Shown here: positions 28,805 through 37,926 of the stretch, in pieces | Layout: every line of letters starts with the position of its first letter | Numbering within the stretch: position 1 is the first letter of the stretch | Source of the DNA: Microbulbifer salipaludis | GTDB lineage: Bacteria; Pseudomonadota; Gammaproteobacteria; Pseudomonadales; Cellvibrionaceae | Assembly (NCBI RefSeq): GCF_017303155.1 | Contig: NZ_JAEKJR010000002.1 | Span: forward strand, 310,001 to 374,000 | Direction: 5' to 3' | Length of the DNA stretch: 64,000 nt | The notes under the pieces: generated by a model | What the model was told of the DNA's origin: nothing | Seen by the model: only the letters and a program-made list of their open reading frames with translations | Database searches by the model: none | Program-made: the position numbers and the translations under genes

Positions 28805-30922
28805 GTGAATCCAGTAACCAAAACCTTTCAGTACGGAAAAGACCAGGTCACCATCGAGACCGGCCGTATCGCACGCCAGGCAACCGGCGCTGCGCTGGTC
28901 ACCATGGGTGAAACCGTCGTGCTGTGTACCGTCGTCGGTGCCAAGGAAGCCAAGCCAGACCAGAGCTTCTTCCCGCTGTCCGTACACTATGTGGAAAAGG
29001 CCTACGCGGCCGGCAAAATTCCCGGTGGCTTCTTCAAGCGTGAAGGCCGCCCGTCAGAGAAAGAAACCCTGACCTCCCGCCTGATCGACCGCCCGATCCG
29101 CCCGCTGTTCCCGAATGGTTTCATGAACGAAGTACAGGTGATGATCACCGTACTGTCCGCGGAAAAAGACGTGGATCCGGATATCGCCGGCATGATCGGC
29201 ACCTCGGCAGCCCTGTCTGTGTCTGGTATTCCCTTCGCCGGCCCGATCGGTGCGGCGCGTGTGGGTTACACCGAGAAAGACGGCTACCTGCTGAACCCCC
29301 GTTACAGCGAGCTGAAAGAATCTGAGCTGGACATGGTCGTAGCCGGTACCAAAGACGCCGTTCTGATGGTGGAATCCGAAGCGAAAGAGCTGCCGGAAGA
29401 CATCATGCTGGGCGCAGTGCTGTTTGCCCACCAGGAAATGCAGGCGGTTGTGAAAGTCTGTGAAGAACTGAAAGCCGAAGCGGGCAAGCCCACCTGGGAC
29501 TGGCAGCCGGAGCCGGTGAATGAAGAACTGAAATCTGCACTGGAAGCCCAGTTCGGCGAGAAAGTGGCAGAAGCCTACAAGATCACCGACAAGCAGCAGC
29601 GTACCACCCGTCTGGGCGAGCTGCGCAACGAAGCGGCGGCAGCCCTGGCGAGCGAAGAGCTGGACGAAGGCACCGTAAAAAGCTACTTCGGCAAGCTCGA
29701 GAAGAAAATCGTGCGTGGCGCCGTGGTTCGTGGCGAGCCTCGTATCGATGGTCGCGATACCAAGACCGTGCGTCCTATCTCCGTGGAAGTTGGCGTGCTG
29801 CCGAAAGGCCACGGTTCTGCGCTGTTCACCCGTGGTGAAACCCAGGCGCTGGTGGTCTCCACCCTCGGTGCTACCCGCGATGCGCAGATCATCGACGCGC
29901 TGGAAGGCGAGCGTAAAGACTACTTCATGCTGCACTACAACTTCCCTCCCTACTCCGTAGGTGAAGCGGGTCGTGTCGGCGCTACCGGCCGTCGCGAAAT
30001 CGGTCACGGCCGCCTGGCGCGCCGCGGTATCGCTGCAGTACTGCCGAACCCCGATGAATTCCCCTACACCCTGCGTGTGGTTTCCGAAATCACCGAATCC
30101 AACGGCTCCAGCTCCATGGCGTCCGTGTGTGGTTCCAGCCTGGCGCTGATGGATGCGGGTGTACCGCTGAAAGCACCGGTTGCCGGTATCGCCATGGGCC
30201 TGGTGAAAGAAGACGAAGGCTTCGCGGTTCTGACCGACATCCTGGGTGACGAAGACCACCTGGGCGACATGGACTTCAAGGTAGCGGGTACCGCGTCTGG
30301 TGTGACTGCGCTGCAGATGGACATCAAGATCGAAGGTATCACCGAAGAGATCATGGAGACTGCTCTTGAGCAGGCCCTGCATGCCCGTCTGCACATCCTG
30401 GCGGAAATGAACAAGGTGATCGGCGAATCCCGCTCCGTAGTGAACGAGAACGCGCCGCGCTACGCCACCCTGAAGATCCACCCGGACAAGATCCGCGACG
30501 TGATCGGTAAAGGCGGTGCGACCATCCGCTCCATCACCGAAGAAACCGGTGCATCCATCGACATCGAAGACGATGGCAGCATCAAGGTATTTGGTGAAGA
30601 CGGCGTGAGCCTGGAAGCGGCGGTAACCCGCATCGAGGAAATCACTGCGGAAGCCGAGATCGGCGCCATCTATGAAGGTAAGGTTGTGCGCATCGTCGAC
30701 TTCGGCGCATTCGTAAACTTCCTGCCGGGTAAAGATGGTCTGGTACACATCTCCCAGATCGCCGAAGAGCGCGTCAACGCGGTGACCGACTACCTGAGCG
30801 AAGGCCAGATGGTGAAGGTCAAGGTTCTGGACGTAGATCAGCGTGGCCGCATCAAGCTGTCCATCAAGGAAGCCAACGCAGACGCAGCAGCGGAAGCGGA
30901 TGAGGCAACTGGCGAGGAGTAA
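28805..30922 (+). CDS. pnp: Polyribonucleotide nucleotidyltransferase (PNPase)
   Basis: A GTG at 28805 was chosen: it follows AGGAAACAGGAAAGAG and gives the conserved start [10 protein letters not shown]; the frame runs 23 codons further upstream without homology. The 705-residue product has two RNase PH domains ([31 protein letters not shown]), an alpha-helical linker, a KH domain ([18 protein letters not shown]), and an S1 domain ([18 protein letters not shown]). The catalytic acidic motif [16 protein letters not shown] is intact. PNPase degrades mRNA 3'-5' by phosphorolysis and is part of the degradosome. Confidence 0.97.
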   Translation: MNPVTKTFQYGKDQVTIETGRIARQATGAALVTMGETVVLCTVVGAKEAKPDQSFFPLSVHYVEKAYAAGKIPGGFFKREGRPSEKETLTSRLIDRPIRPLFPNGFMNEVQVMITVLSAEKDVDPDIAGMIGTSAALSVSGIPFAGPIGAARVGYTEKDGYLLNPRYSELKESELDMVVAGTKDAVLMVESEAKELPEDIMLGAVLFAHQEMQAVVKVCEELKAEAGKPTWDWQPEPVNEELKSALEAQFGEKVAEAYKITDKQQRTTRLGELRNEAAAALASEELDEGTVKSYFGKLEKKIVRGAVVRGEPRIDGRDTKTVRPISVEVGVLPKGHGSALFTRGETQALVVSTLGATRDAQIIDALEGERKDYFMLHYNFPPYSVGEAGRVGATGRREIGHGRLARRGIAAVLPNPDEFPYTLRVVSEITESNGSSSMASVCGSSLALMDAGVPLKAPVAGIAMGLVKEDEGFAVLTDILGDEDHLGDMDFKVAGTASGVTALQMDIKIEGITEEIMETALEQALHARLHILAEMNKVIGESRSVVNENAPRYATLKIHPDKIRDVIGKGGATIRSITEETGASIDIEDDGSIKVFGEDGVSLEAAVTRIEEITAEAEIGAIYEGKVVRIVDFGAFVNFLPGKDGLVHISQIAEERVNAVTDYLSEGQMVKVKVLDVDQRGRIKLSIKEANADAAAEADEATGEE

Positions 30923-30978
30923 TTACCTTGCTGGAGCTCTTTAGCGTACGCAACGGAGCACATTTCTAGATGCCAAGG

Positions 30979-31082
30979 GCAGGTGCTGGGAGCGGCTTTT
31001 CGGGATCGTCGCAAACAGGATGTTTGCGCCGAAGCGCCCAGGGATGGGTTTACAGCGGTCCTGAAAAGCCGCTCCCGGTGCC
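30979..31082. repeat. Palindromic intergenic element, ~105 bp
   Basis: An inverted repeat of about 26 bp (left TGCTGGGAGCGGCTTTTCGGG, right complement CCTGAAAAGCCGCTCCCGGT) encloses a smaller hairpin (GCAAACA 31011-31017 / TGTTTGC 31021-31027). No coding sense. It resembles a REP/MITE-type dispersed repeat; copies elsewhere in the genome cannot be checked here. Confidence 0.55.
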
Positions 31083-31130
31083 TGGCCGCCACTGAAGCTG
31101 ATCGGTGGTGCCAATCTGGAAACTCAAGAG

Positions 31131-31158
31131 CGGTGGCTAGATGCCACCGTTTTTTTTG
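31131..31158 (+). terminator. Terminator of the rimP-pnp operon
   Basis: CGGTGGC (31131-31137), loop TAGAT, GCCACCG (31143-31149) and a run of nine T. It ends the long operon before the exporter gene. Confidence 0.85.
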
Positions 31159-31181
31159 CCTGAAATTTGCGGGGGGGCATT

Positions 31182-32006
31182 GTGGAAGTACTTCTGATTT
31201 ACCTCTTGGTCGGAATCGGGGCAGGCACCATTGCCGGCCTGTTCGGCGTTGGTGGTGGCCTGATCATCGTGCCGGCACTGGTACTGGTATTTGCCGCCCA
31301 GGGCATACCGCCTGACATTCTCACCCATATGGCCGTGGGCACCTCCCTTGCCACCATCATCATTACCTCCGTCAGCTCCATCCGTACCCATCATGGCAAG
31401 CGCGCCGTGGACTGGAAAATCGTCGCCGCCATGGCGCCGGGTATCCTGCTCGGTTCCTGGATTGGCGGTGTTACCGCAGACTGGCTCAGCGGTGCCTGGC
31501 TGCAGCTGCTGATCGGAATTTTTGCCGTGGGTATCGCGCTGAAAATGTGGCTGGATGGCATGCGCAAATCGCAACTGCCGACGGATGGTGAAAAGGTGCC
31601 GGGCAAAGTAGGGCTGTCTATCGCCGGGGGCTTTATTGGCTGGGTCTCGGCGATCTTCGGGATTGGTGGGGGCTCACTCACCGTGCCGTTCCTGTCGCGC
31701 TGTCATGTGGTGATGCAACGGGCGGTGGCGACCTCCGCCGCCTGTGGCCTGCCCATAGCCGTTGCCGGCGCACTCAGCTTTGCGGTGCAGGGATGGAACA
31801 ACCCCCTGCTGCCGGCGTGGAGCAGTGGCTATATCTACTGGCCGGCGTTCCTCGGTATCGTATTAGCCAGCACCTGGTTTGCGCGCTTCGGCGCGCTCTT
31901 GGCCCACCGGCTTTCCCCACAGTTGTTGAAGAATTGCTTCGCCGGACTGCTGTTTTTGATTGGCGCGCGCTTTATCTGGCTGAATTACACAGTGCTCGTC
32001 AGCTAG
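31182..32006 (+). CDS. TauE/SafE family sulfite exporter-type membrane protein
   Basis: Start chosen at the GTG 31182, directly after a G-run that can act as a ribosome site and giving MEVLLIYLLVGIGAG; a TTG five codons upstream is also possible. The 274-residue product has repeated hydrophobic helices and the family glycine motif twice (GLFGVGGGLIIVPAL near the N-terminus, AIFGIGGGSLTVPFL in the middle). This is the TauE/SafE (DUF81) fold, an inner-membrane exporter of sulfite, sulfoacetate or related anions. The substrate here is unknown. Confidence 0.9.
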   Translation: MEVLLIYLLVGIGAGTIAGLFGVGGGLIIVPALVLVFAAQGIPPDILTHMAVGTSLATIIITSVSSIRTHHGKRAVDWKIVAAMAPGILLGSWIGGVTADWLSGAWLQLLIGIFAVGIALKMWLDGMRKSQLPTDGEKVPGKVGLSIAGGFIGWVSAIFGIGGGSLTVPFLSRCHVVMQRAVATSAACGLPIAVAGALSFAVQGWNNPLLPAWSSGYIYWPAFLGIVLASTWFARFGALLAHRLSPQLLKNCFAGLLFLIGARFIWLNYTVLVS

Positions 32007-32021
32007 AGCCCTTCGCTCCGC

Positions 32022-32108
32022 GTAGGGTGGATAAGCGAAGCACATCCACCATGCGTCCACCATGAAAGAACCTCGGTTCGGTAGGTGCGCTGCGCTTACC
32101 TACCCTAC
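32022..32108. repeat. REP/MITE-like palindromic element, ~87 bp
   Basis: Outer arms GTAGGGT (32022-32028) and ACCCTAC (32102-32108) are complementary, and enclose two inner hairpins: GGTGGAT/ATCCACC (32026-32050) and GGTAGG/CCTACC (32080-32104). Sequences of the GTAGGGTGGATAAGCGAAGC type are common dispersed repeats in gammaproteobacteria, but copy number here cannot be determined. Confidence 0.6.
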
Positions 32109-32120
32109 AGGCGCAAAATA

Positions 32121-32158
32121 AAAAAAAGGCCGCTGCGGGAAACCGCAGCGGCCTTTTT
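32121..32158. terminator. Bidirectional terminator between exporter and peptide transporter
   Basis: GGCCGCTGCGG (32128-32138), loop GAAA, CCGCAGCGGCC (32143-32153), flanked by an A-run on the left and a T-run on the right, so it can end both convergent genes. Confidence 0.88.
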
Positions 32159-32171
32159 AGTATCGAGCAGG

Positions 32172-33713
32172 TTACGGGTTGACGGTTTTGGCCGTTGCCT
32201 CTGCCGGCTCAACCGCCTCGATGTGATCCAAACCCTGGCCTTCCCAGGACTTGGACTTCAGGCTGATCAGTGCGATTACCGCACCGATACCAATACTGAA
32301 GATGGCGATCTGCAGGTACAGGTTCGGGAGGGTGGAGATGTTGTCCGGATCAAAATTACCCGCCAGCAGACCGGCAATAACATTGCCGATGGAGTAGGTG
32401 AGTACAAACACACCCATCATCTGGCCGGCAAAGCGACGCGGAGACAGCTTGCTTACCGCGCTCAGGGCCACCGGGCTCAGGCACAGTTCACCCACGGTGT
32501 GCAGGAAGTAAGTGGTCACCAGCCACATCGGTGCAACTTCGAGGCCCTGTGCCGCCTGCTGGGCGGCGAAGAACATCACGATAAAGCCGGTGGCCATGAT
32601 GATCAGGCCGATCGCGCATTTCATGCTGTAGGAGGGCGTGATCATGCGCTTGCCCAGGTTGATCCACAGGGCAGCGAAGAAGGGCGACAGGATGATGATG
32701 AACATCGGGTTCAAATTCTGGAACCAGGAGGCCGGAATCTCAAAGGAGCCCATTGTGCGATCGGTAAAATCGCGGACAAACAGGTTCAGGGAGGAGCCCG
32801 CCTGCTCGAAGCCAGACCAGAAGCACGCGGAGGCGACACACACAAGGAACAGTGCCCACATGCGTTTCTTTTCGGCCTGGCTCAGCTTGCCGCCGAAGTA
32901 GATATAGGCGTAGTAGATGAAAAAGATTGCGGTAAAGAAGATAGCGACCTTGGTAGCCACTGCGACCGGGTCGAAGGTAATCACGCCGCTCATGGTGAGA
33001 GCCGTAATCACTACTACGGCGCCGACAACCGCCCAGATAACTCCCCAGGCTTTCTTTTCACCGGCCGGTGTCATGGGGTGCTCAGGCTTGAGGCTGGCGT
33101 CGCCCAGGTTGCCGATGGTCTTGCGGTACTGAATCAGGCCAATAGCCATACCGATTGCAGCGGCACCGAAGCCCCAGTGCCAGCCCACCTTCTCACCGAA
33201 GTAGCCACAGATCATGTAGCCGAGCACGGAACCGATGTTGATACCCATGTAGTACAGGGCGTAACCACTGTCGCGGCGCACGTCGTTGTCCGCGTACAGG
33301 TGGCCAACCAGTGCACTAATGTTGGGCTTGAGCAGGCCGGTGCCGGTGGCCACCAGGATCAGACCAATGAAGAAGGTGTGGTCGCTGGGGATGGCGAGCA
33401 CGATATGGCCGCACATAATGATGATGCCGCCGTACCAGACGGTGCGCTGGCCGCCCAGTAGGCGGTCGGCAATCCAGCCACCCGGGAGTCCCAGGAAGTA
33501 CACCGCACCGGTGTACAGGCCGTAGATAGCGGTAGCGGCAGCAACGGTGAAGGCGAGGCCTTCCTGCTGCAGGCTGGCGGTCATGAACAGGACCAGCAGG
33601 GCGCGCATACCGTAGTAACTCATCCGCTCCCACATCTCGGTGAAGAAGAGGGTGGAGAGCCCCTTGGGATGACCAAAGAAGCCATCGCTGTTTTGTTGTG
33701 GTTGTGACGACAT
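32172..33713 (-). CDS. POT/PTR-family proton-dependent oligopeptide transporter
   Basis: The ATG at 33713 was chosen because it begins the typical short cytoplasmic N-terminus (MSSQPQQNSDGFFGHPKGLS) followed by the POT motif FFTEMWERMSYYGMRA; the frame runs on upstream without homology. The 513-residue protein has about 12-14 membrane helices and the POT signatures GGWIADRLLGG and the GTGLLKPNISALVGHLY helix region. These transporters import di- and tripeptides with protons. It faces a transglutaminase/TPR lipoprotein gene across a palindromic intergenic site; a shared operator is inference. Confidence 0.92.
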   Translation of the reverse strand: MSSQPQQNSDGFFGHPKGLSTLFFTEMWERMSYYGMRALLVLFMTASLQQEGLAFTVAAATAIYGLYTGAVYFLGLPGGWIADRLLGGQRTVWYGGIIIMCGHIVLAIPSDHTFFIGLILVATGTGLLKPNISALVGHLYADNDVRRDSGYALYYMGINIGSVLGYMICGYFGEKVGWHWGFGAAAIGMAIGLIQYRKTIGNLGDASLKPEHPMTPAGEKKAWGVIWAVVGAVVVITALTMSGVITFDPVAVATKVAIFFTAIFFIYYAYIYFGGKLSQAEKKRMWALFLVCVASACFWSGFEQAGSSLNLFVRDFTDRTMGSFEIPASWFQNLNPMFIIILSPFFAALWINLGKRMITPSYSMKCAIGLIIMATGFIVMFFAAQQAAQGLEVAPMWLVTTYFLHTVGELCLSPVALSAVSKLSPRRFAGQMMGVFVLTYSIGNVIAGLLAGNFDPDNISTLPNLYLQIAIFSIGIGAVIALISLKSKSWEGQGLDHIEAVEPAEATAKTVNP

Positions 33714-33730
33714 ATCAGCGTTTCCGGTTG

Positions 33731-33744
33731 TTATAACGTTATAA
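33731..33744. promoter_or_regulatory. 14-bp perfect palindrome in the divergent intergenic region
   Basis: TTATAACGTTATAA is a perfect 14-bp palindrome between the divergent transporter and lipoprotein genes. It is suited to a dimeric repressor or activator; the regulator is not known. Confidence 0.5.
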
Positions 33745-33888
33745 GTTAACCTTTCCGAGTGTACCAGCGGTCTCGCAAACTGGCGAATGGTTGCAGGTGA
33801 AACAGGAAATGCGCCTGTGAAAAGGATTCCTTTGCGACAGGAATTATGGAAAATCAGGGATTCAGAACACGTTATGGGGAGAATAACC

Positions 33889-35181
33889 ATGAAAACCCCG
33901 CTTACGACCGGGCTGCCAGAACGCCGGTGGCTGGCCCGCAGCGTGAACGCCTGGAAGAAATCCTGCGCAGTAGCCGCCTTTGTGGTGCTGGCCGGCTGCG
34001 CCGGTGCACCACCGCAGACCAGCGCGCCGATCGACTCCGCCTGGCTGCTCTCGGGCCAGGCCTTGCTGGGCGAGCCCCTGAATGCCTCCGAGCTACCAGA
34101 GGACGACATTCTGGGGCTGGCACCGGAAATGCGTGCCTACCTCGCCGGCATTGCTCCCGACGCCAGCCCCCAGCAGCGCCTGCAGGCACTGATACGCGGG
34201 TTTCAGAATCAGGAATTCACCGTCCACTACCAGGCCGATAAAACTTTGACTGCCAGTGAAACCTATCGCCAGCGGGAAGGTAATTGCATGGCCTTCACGG
34301 TGATGATGGTGGCCATGGCGCGTGAGCTGGGCGCGGATGCCTATTTCAATCAGGTGGAGGTTCCACCGGTCTGGGGGCACGAGGAATCCCAGACCTTTGT
34401 GGTCTACCGCCATATCAACATGGTCAGCGAAAGCCATCGAGGCCGCCGGGTGGTGGATTTCAATCTGGAGGCCTACGACCCGATTTACGATCAGCGCAAG
34501 CTGTCCGACATCGAAGCCTTTGCCCAGTTTTATAGCAACCGCGGCCTTGAGCTGATGCAGCAGGAAAAAATGCCACAAGCGTTCCGCTACCTGCGCAAGG
34601 CACTGGATTTAAAGCCGGGCAACGCCGATTTATGGGCCAACCTCGGGGCCTTCTACAGCCGTAACCAGCAGTTCACTGCGGCGGAGCAAAGTTACCTGCA
34701 GGCGCTGCAATTAAAATCCAGCCACACCATTGCCATGAGCAATCTCGAGCGCCTGTATCGCAGTCGGCAACAGTTCGAGCTCGCGGACTTTTATGCAAAA
34801 AAAGCTCGCTTCCACCGCGAACGCAACCCCTACTACCTCTATTATCAGGCGCGCAATGCCTACGATCACGGCGACTATAAAAGTGCGAAAAATCAGCTAA
34901 AAAGGGCGCTCTGGCAATACGAAGACGATCATCGCTTTCACTTTTTGATGGGACTGGCCAGCTATCGTTTGGGCGAAATGGATGACTCCCGAGAGCACTT
35001 TTTCCAGGCCTTTCACCTTGCGGATAATCCTTCTGCGCAGAGTGTTTATATCCGGAAGCTGGAGCTGATGGGGTTAGGTAACGGAGGTAACAGTGCGGGG
35101 CAGAGCACCCGTCAGGGCATTGGTGCCGGCGCCGGTGTTCGGGTAGTGGAGCCGGACGAGTTCTATCGCGGTAGCTATTAA
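33889..35181 (+). CDS. Transglutaminase-like / TPR lipoprotein, copy A
   Basis: The ATG at 33889 follows GGGGAG and gives a signal peptide with a lipobox (VVLAGC), so the 430-residue protein is likely an outer-membrane lipoprotein. A transglutaminase-like core carries the Cys-His-Asp triad: GNCMAF (Cys133), RHINM (His175), VVDFN (Asp190). TPR-type helices follow from about residue 210 to 400 (ALDLKPGNADLWANLGAFYS is one). A convergent TBDR pseudogene lies downstream, and a paralogue with the same domain order (36665) lies before an intact TBDR. Roles in protein cross-linking or peptide processing are possible but not shown. Confidence 0.8.
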   Translation: MKTPLTTGLPERRWLARSVNAWKKSCAVAAFVVLAGCAGAPPQTSAPIDSAWLLSGQALLGEPLNASELPEDDILGLAPEMRAYLAGIAPDASPQQRLQALIRGFQNQEFTVHYQADKTLTASETYRQREGNCMAFTVMMVAMARELGADAYFNQVEVPPVWGHEESQTFVVYRHINMVSESHRGRRVVDFNLEAYDPIYDQRKLSDIEAFAQFYSNRGLELMQQEKMPQAFRYLRKALDLKPGNADLWANLGAFYSRNQQFTAAEQSYLQALQLKSSHTIAMSNLERLYRSRQQFELADFYAKKARFHRERNPYYLYYQARNAYDHGDYKSAKNQLKRALWQYEDDHRFHFLMGLASYRLGEMDDSREHFFQAFHLADNPSAQSVYIRKLELMGLGNGGNSAGQSTRQGIGAGAGVRVVEPDEFYRGSY

Positions 35182-35220
35182 CCGGCCAGGATTTTTGAGT
35201 TTGATACTTATTCGGAATGA

Positions 35221-35250
35221 AAAAGGGGATGCCAATGGCATCCCCTTTTC
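35221..35250. terminator. Bidirectional terminator after lipoprotein copy A
   Basis: AAAAGGGGATGCC (35221-35233), loop AAT, GGCATCCCCTTTT (35237-35249). Because the arms carry A- and T-runs, it can serve both this gene and the convergent receptor pseudogene. Confidence 0.8.
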
Positions 35251-35285
35251 GTTTGACGGAACGTCAGTTCGACATCGCCGGCAAC

Positions 35286-36225
35286 TTAGAACTGGTAAGA
35301 AGCACCAGCCCAGAAGTAGCGGCCTTTGAAGTCGTAGGAGCTGTTCCAGTCGTTGTAGCCAGAGGTGTCTTCCGGCTCAACATTGCCCACGTTGTCGATA
35401 CCGGTGGAGAGACGCAGAGAGTCGCTCAGGTCCCAGCCGGCTTTCAGGTTCACGTAGGTTACTGCACCAACAGGCTTGTACGCGCTCTCGCCTTCGCTCA
35501 GGTACTGAGCTTCAAGACCGGCTTCCCAGTCGCTGCCGTACCACATGGCGCTCGCCAGGCCGCGCCACTTCACGTACAGACCGCCGGTGGCATCTTGCTG
35601 ATTGCCAAAGGTTTAACTGGCGCGGGTTTCCTGGGGTGGGGTGAACTCGCCGGATTCACGCGGCATTCAAAATACCCTGCAAAACCGCGGGTGCTGCCCT
35701 GGAATTCGATGGCATCGGTGTCGCCAGACAGTGCTGCGCCGATGTTTACCAGCTCTTACTGGTTATCTTCAGGGTCGTCGTAGTGGAAGTAGTTCATGAT
35801 TTCCGGGCTAATGCCACTGGTGAAATCAAAGTCCAGACCTGCTTCGCCGCTGAAGATTTCGTTCAGGCGAGCCTTGTTGTAAGAGTTGTAAGTGACGTTG
35901 TCAATGGAGTTCTTACCGTAGCTGGCGAAAGTGTACCAGCTCCAGCCGTTGGCCAGATCGCGACGCAGACCAGACGCGATACGGAAGGTATCGGACGACT
36001 GTTGGTAGTCACGGGCACCACCGGCAACCGGACGAACACGGTAGTCGAGGAACCCTTCAACCCAGCTGTCACCCGGGTAAGCGGGCAGCTCGTCTTCCGC
36101 TACGGCGGCAGCCACGGCTGCGCCGTAGGCGTCTTTGGCTCCCTGCCATGCACCTTGCAGCTGGTCTTTGATTTCCTGCGGCAGGTGCTGTTCTGGATCC
36201 AGATCAAAACCCTTACCGGCATGAG
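35286..36225 (-). pseudogene. Degraded TonB-dependent receptor, C-terminal portion
   Basis: The C-terminal ~95 codons (35286-35573) match the end of the intact receptor at 37927-40629 closely, ending YFWAGASYQF. Upstream in the gene, parts matching its middle are present, but they carry an in-frame TAA (where the intact copy has Tyr in NNSYELVN), a second TAA, and a 1-nt deletion near 35665. A section of about 790 bp is missing, the junction lying in an 8-bp repeat (CCGCCGGT) present at both ends in the intact copy. The N-terminal signal peptide and plug are absent. It is not expected to make a working receptor. Confidence 0.88.
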
Positions 36226-36664
36226 CGTTGATATGAACACCCTCGAACAAACTGAGCAACACTGTCTTCACTTTGAGCTCGTTCGGATACTGCCAAGTCT
36301 TTCTGGAGTTTTTGTATTTCGATATTAGGCACCTTGTCTGTTTGACTTTGGTGTCCGTTGAAACGGGGGAAGATCACTTCTTGAGGGAGCCAGCTAGTTA
36401 CCCATTGGGAAAGTTTCAGGCTTTCTCCGCATATCTGAACGAGGTCCTGTCGCTGGCTCAAAATCCCTCGCCCAAATCTGCTTACAGTCGGAAGTCCGAA
36501 TTTTTATCTCGAAACTCCGAGTACTAACAGCTCAATGCGCCGATAAAATAAGCGGGCGTGATGTGCCTAACGTAATTGTTGTGACAGCGTTCGAGAATTT
36601 ATTTCCATGATTCAGAAATGCTGGTAGTTTTCCGCGCCAACAATAGATGCTTGGACCGGATTTT
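36226..36664. other. Non-coding stretch before lipoprotein copy B
   Basis: This ~440-bp stretch has lower GC than its neighbours and no convincing gene. Nothing in it matches the missing N-terminus of the receptor pseudogene. It must contain the promoter of the downstream lipoprotein, but I could not assign one. Confidence 0.4.
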
Positions 36665-37840
36665 ATGCTATCGCGGATTTTTCTTATTATTTTGTCTTTT
36701 GGCCTCGCTGCTTGTGTTCCCTTAGGCGCGCCGCCAACCGACACAAAGAACTCACTTCAAAGCGCTTCCCCACAAATCGATGCGGGTTATCTGTTGAGTG
36801 GTCGGGCCATCTTTGGCCGCGTACTTGACGGGGGAGACTTGCCAGAGCAGGAGCTAATATCCGCAAGTCCTTCGATGATGGCATTTCTGGAGCAATTGTC
36901 ACCGAATGCGCCCTTGAACATACGCTGGGCAGAGCTGGTTAGCCGGTTTAATCGTGACCAGTTTGTTGTGGAATATGATGCGCAAACGACGTTGAGTGCC
37001 GCCGAAACCTTTCAGCTGAAGACGGGGAACTGCCTTGCAGTAACTATGCTCCTGGTCTCGCTGACCCGGGAGCTTGGTATTAAAGCCTATTTCAACCAGG
37101 TAGAAACACCACAGCTATGGAAACTTGAAGACGAGCAGACTCTAGTTAATTATCGGCACATCAATATGGTTGCCGAAGTGCCCTATGGCCGCAAAGTTGT
37201 TGATTTTGGTCTCGCGGAATACGATCCGACCATGTACCAACAGCGAATCAGTGATCGCGCCGCATTCTCCCAGTATTACAGTAATCGGGCGATGGAGGTT
37301 ATGCGCGCAGACGGGGATAGAGAGTATGCATTCAAGCTCATGCAGAAAGCTTTGCAGCTAGCGCCAGGGGATAGTGACATTTGGCTGAACTTGGGGGCGC
37401 TCTATAAGCGGTTCGGGCTGAACACTGAGGCGGAGCAATCGTACTTGCTTGCGATACAGTTGGACTCCCACAATACAGCAGCGCTTTCTAGCCTAAGTCG
37501 GCTGTACGGGGAGAGCGGAAATGACGAGCTGGCAGCAGAGTACAATGTCCGGGCTCATGCCATCCGGAATGAGGCTCCCTCTCTACTTTATTACCGCGCC
37601 AAAAAAGATTATGACCGAGGTAATTTTCTCGAAGCTCTGACGTTACTGAATCGTGCGGCGGAAAACAGTCGGGAGGATCATCGGGTTTATTTTTTATTGG
37701 GGAAAACGGAATTCAAGTTAGGGAGGCTAGCTGAATCAAAAAGGCACCTGGTCAAAGCTTTTGATTTACTGGATGACCAAAGTTTAATACCGGCATACCA
37801 GAGGGAGTTGAACGATTTGCAGAATAGTGTGAGTCTGTAA
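36665..37840 (+). CDS. Transglutaminase-like / TPR lipoprotein, copy B
   Basis: The ATG at 36665 gives a short signal peptide with a lipobox (FGLAAC), a likely outer-membrane lipoprotein of 391 residues. The transglutaminase-like triad is conserved with exactly the same spacing as in copy A: GNCLAV (Cys123), RHINM (His165), VVDFG (Asp180). TPR-type repeats follow. It is clearly paralogous to copy A (shared LxSGxAxxG start, AYFNQVE, YSNRAMEV). The intact TBDR lies just downstream on the opposite strand. The tandem arrangement suggests duplication of a lipoprotein/TBDR module. Confidence 0.8.
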   Translation: MLSRIFLIILSFGLAACVPLGAPPTDTKNSLQSASPQIDAGYLLSGRAIFGRVLDGGDLPEQELISASPSMMAFLEQLSPNAPLNIRWAELVSRFNRDQFVVEYDAQTTLSAAETFQLKTGNCLAVTMLLVSLTRELGIKAYFNQVETPQLWKLEDEQTLVNYRHINMVAEVPYGRKVVDFGLAEYDPTMYQQRISDRAAFSQYYSNRAMEVMRADGDREYAFKLMQKALQLAPGDSDIWLNLGALYKRFGLNTEAEQSYLLAIQLDSHNTAALSSLSRLYGESGNDELAAEYNVRAHAIRNEAPSLLYYRAKKDYDRGNFLEALTLLNRAAENSREDHRVYFLLGKTEFKLGRLAESKRHLVKAFDLLDDQSLIPAYQRELNDLQNSVSL

Positions 37841-37860
37841 TTTGTTTTGTCTATTAAAGA

Positions 37861-37891
37861 AAAAGGGGATGCCAAATGACATCCCCTTTTT
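37861..37891. terminator. Bidirectional terminator after lipoprotein copy B
   Basis: AAAAGGGGATG (37861-37871) pairs with CATCCCCTTTT (37880-37890) across an 8-nt loop. Same arrangement and similar sequence as the element at 35221, so it was probably copied with the module. Confidence 0.75.
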
Positions 37892-37926
37892 CGTTGACTG
37901 AACGTCTACAACGTCAAGTCCAGCAC

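Noticed and set aside
32085..33461. 458-codon plus-strand frame opposite the POT transporter
   Set aside because: Shadow frame rich in His/Gln/Ala with no domain; the minus strand has the POT motifs.
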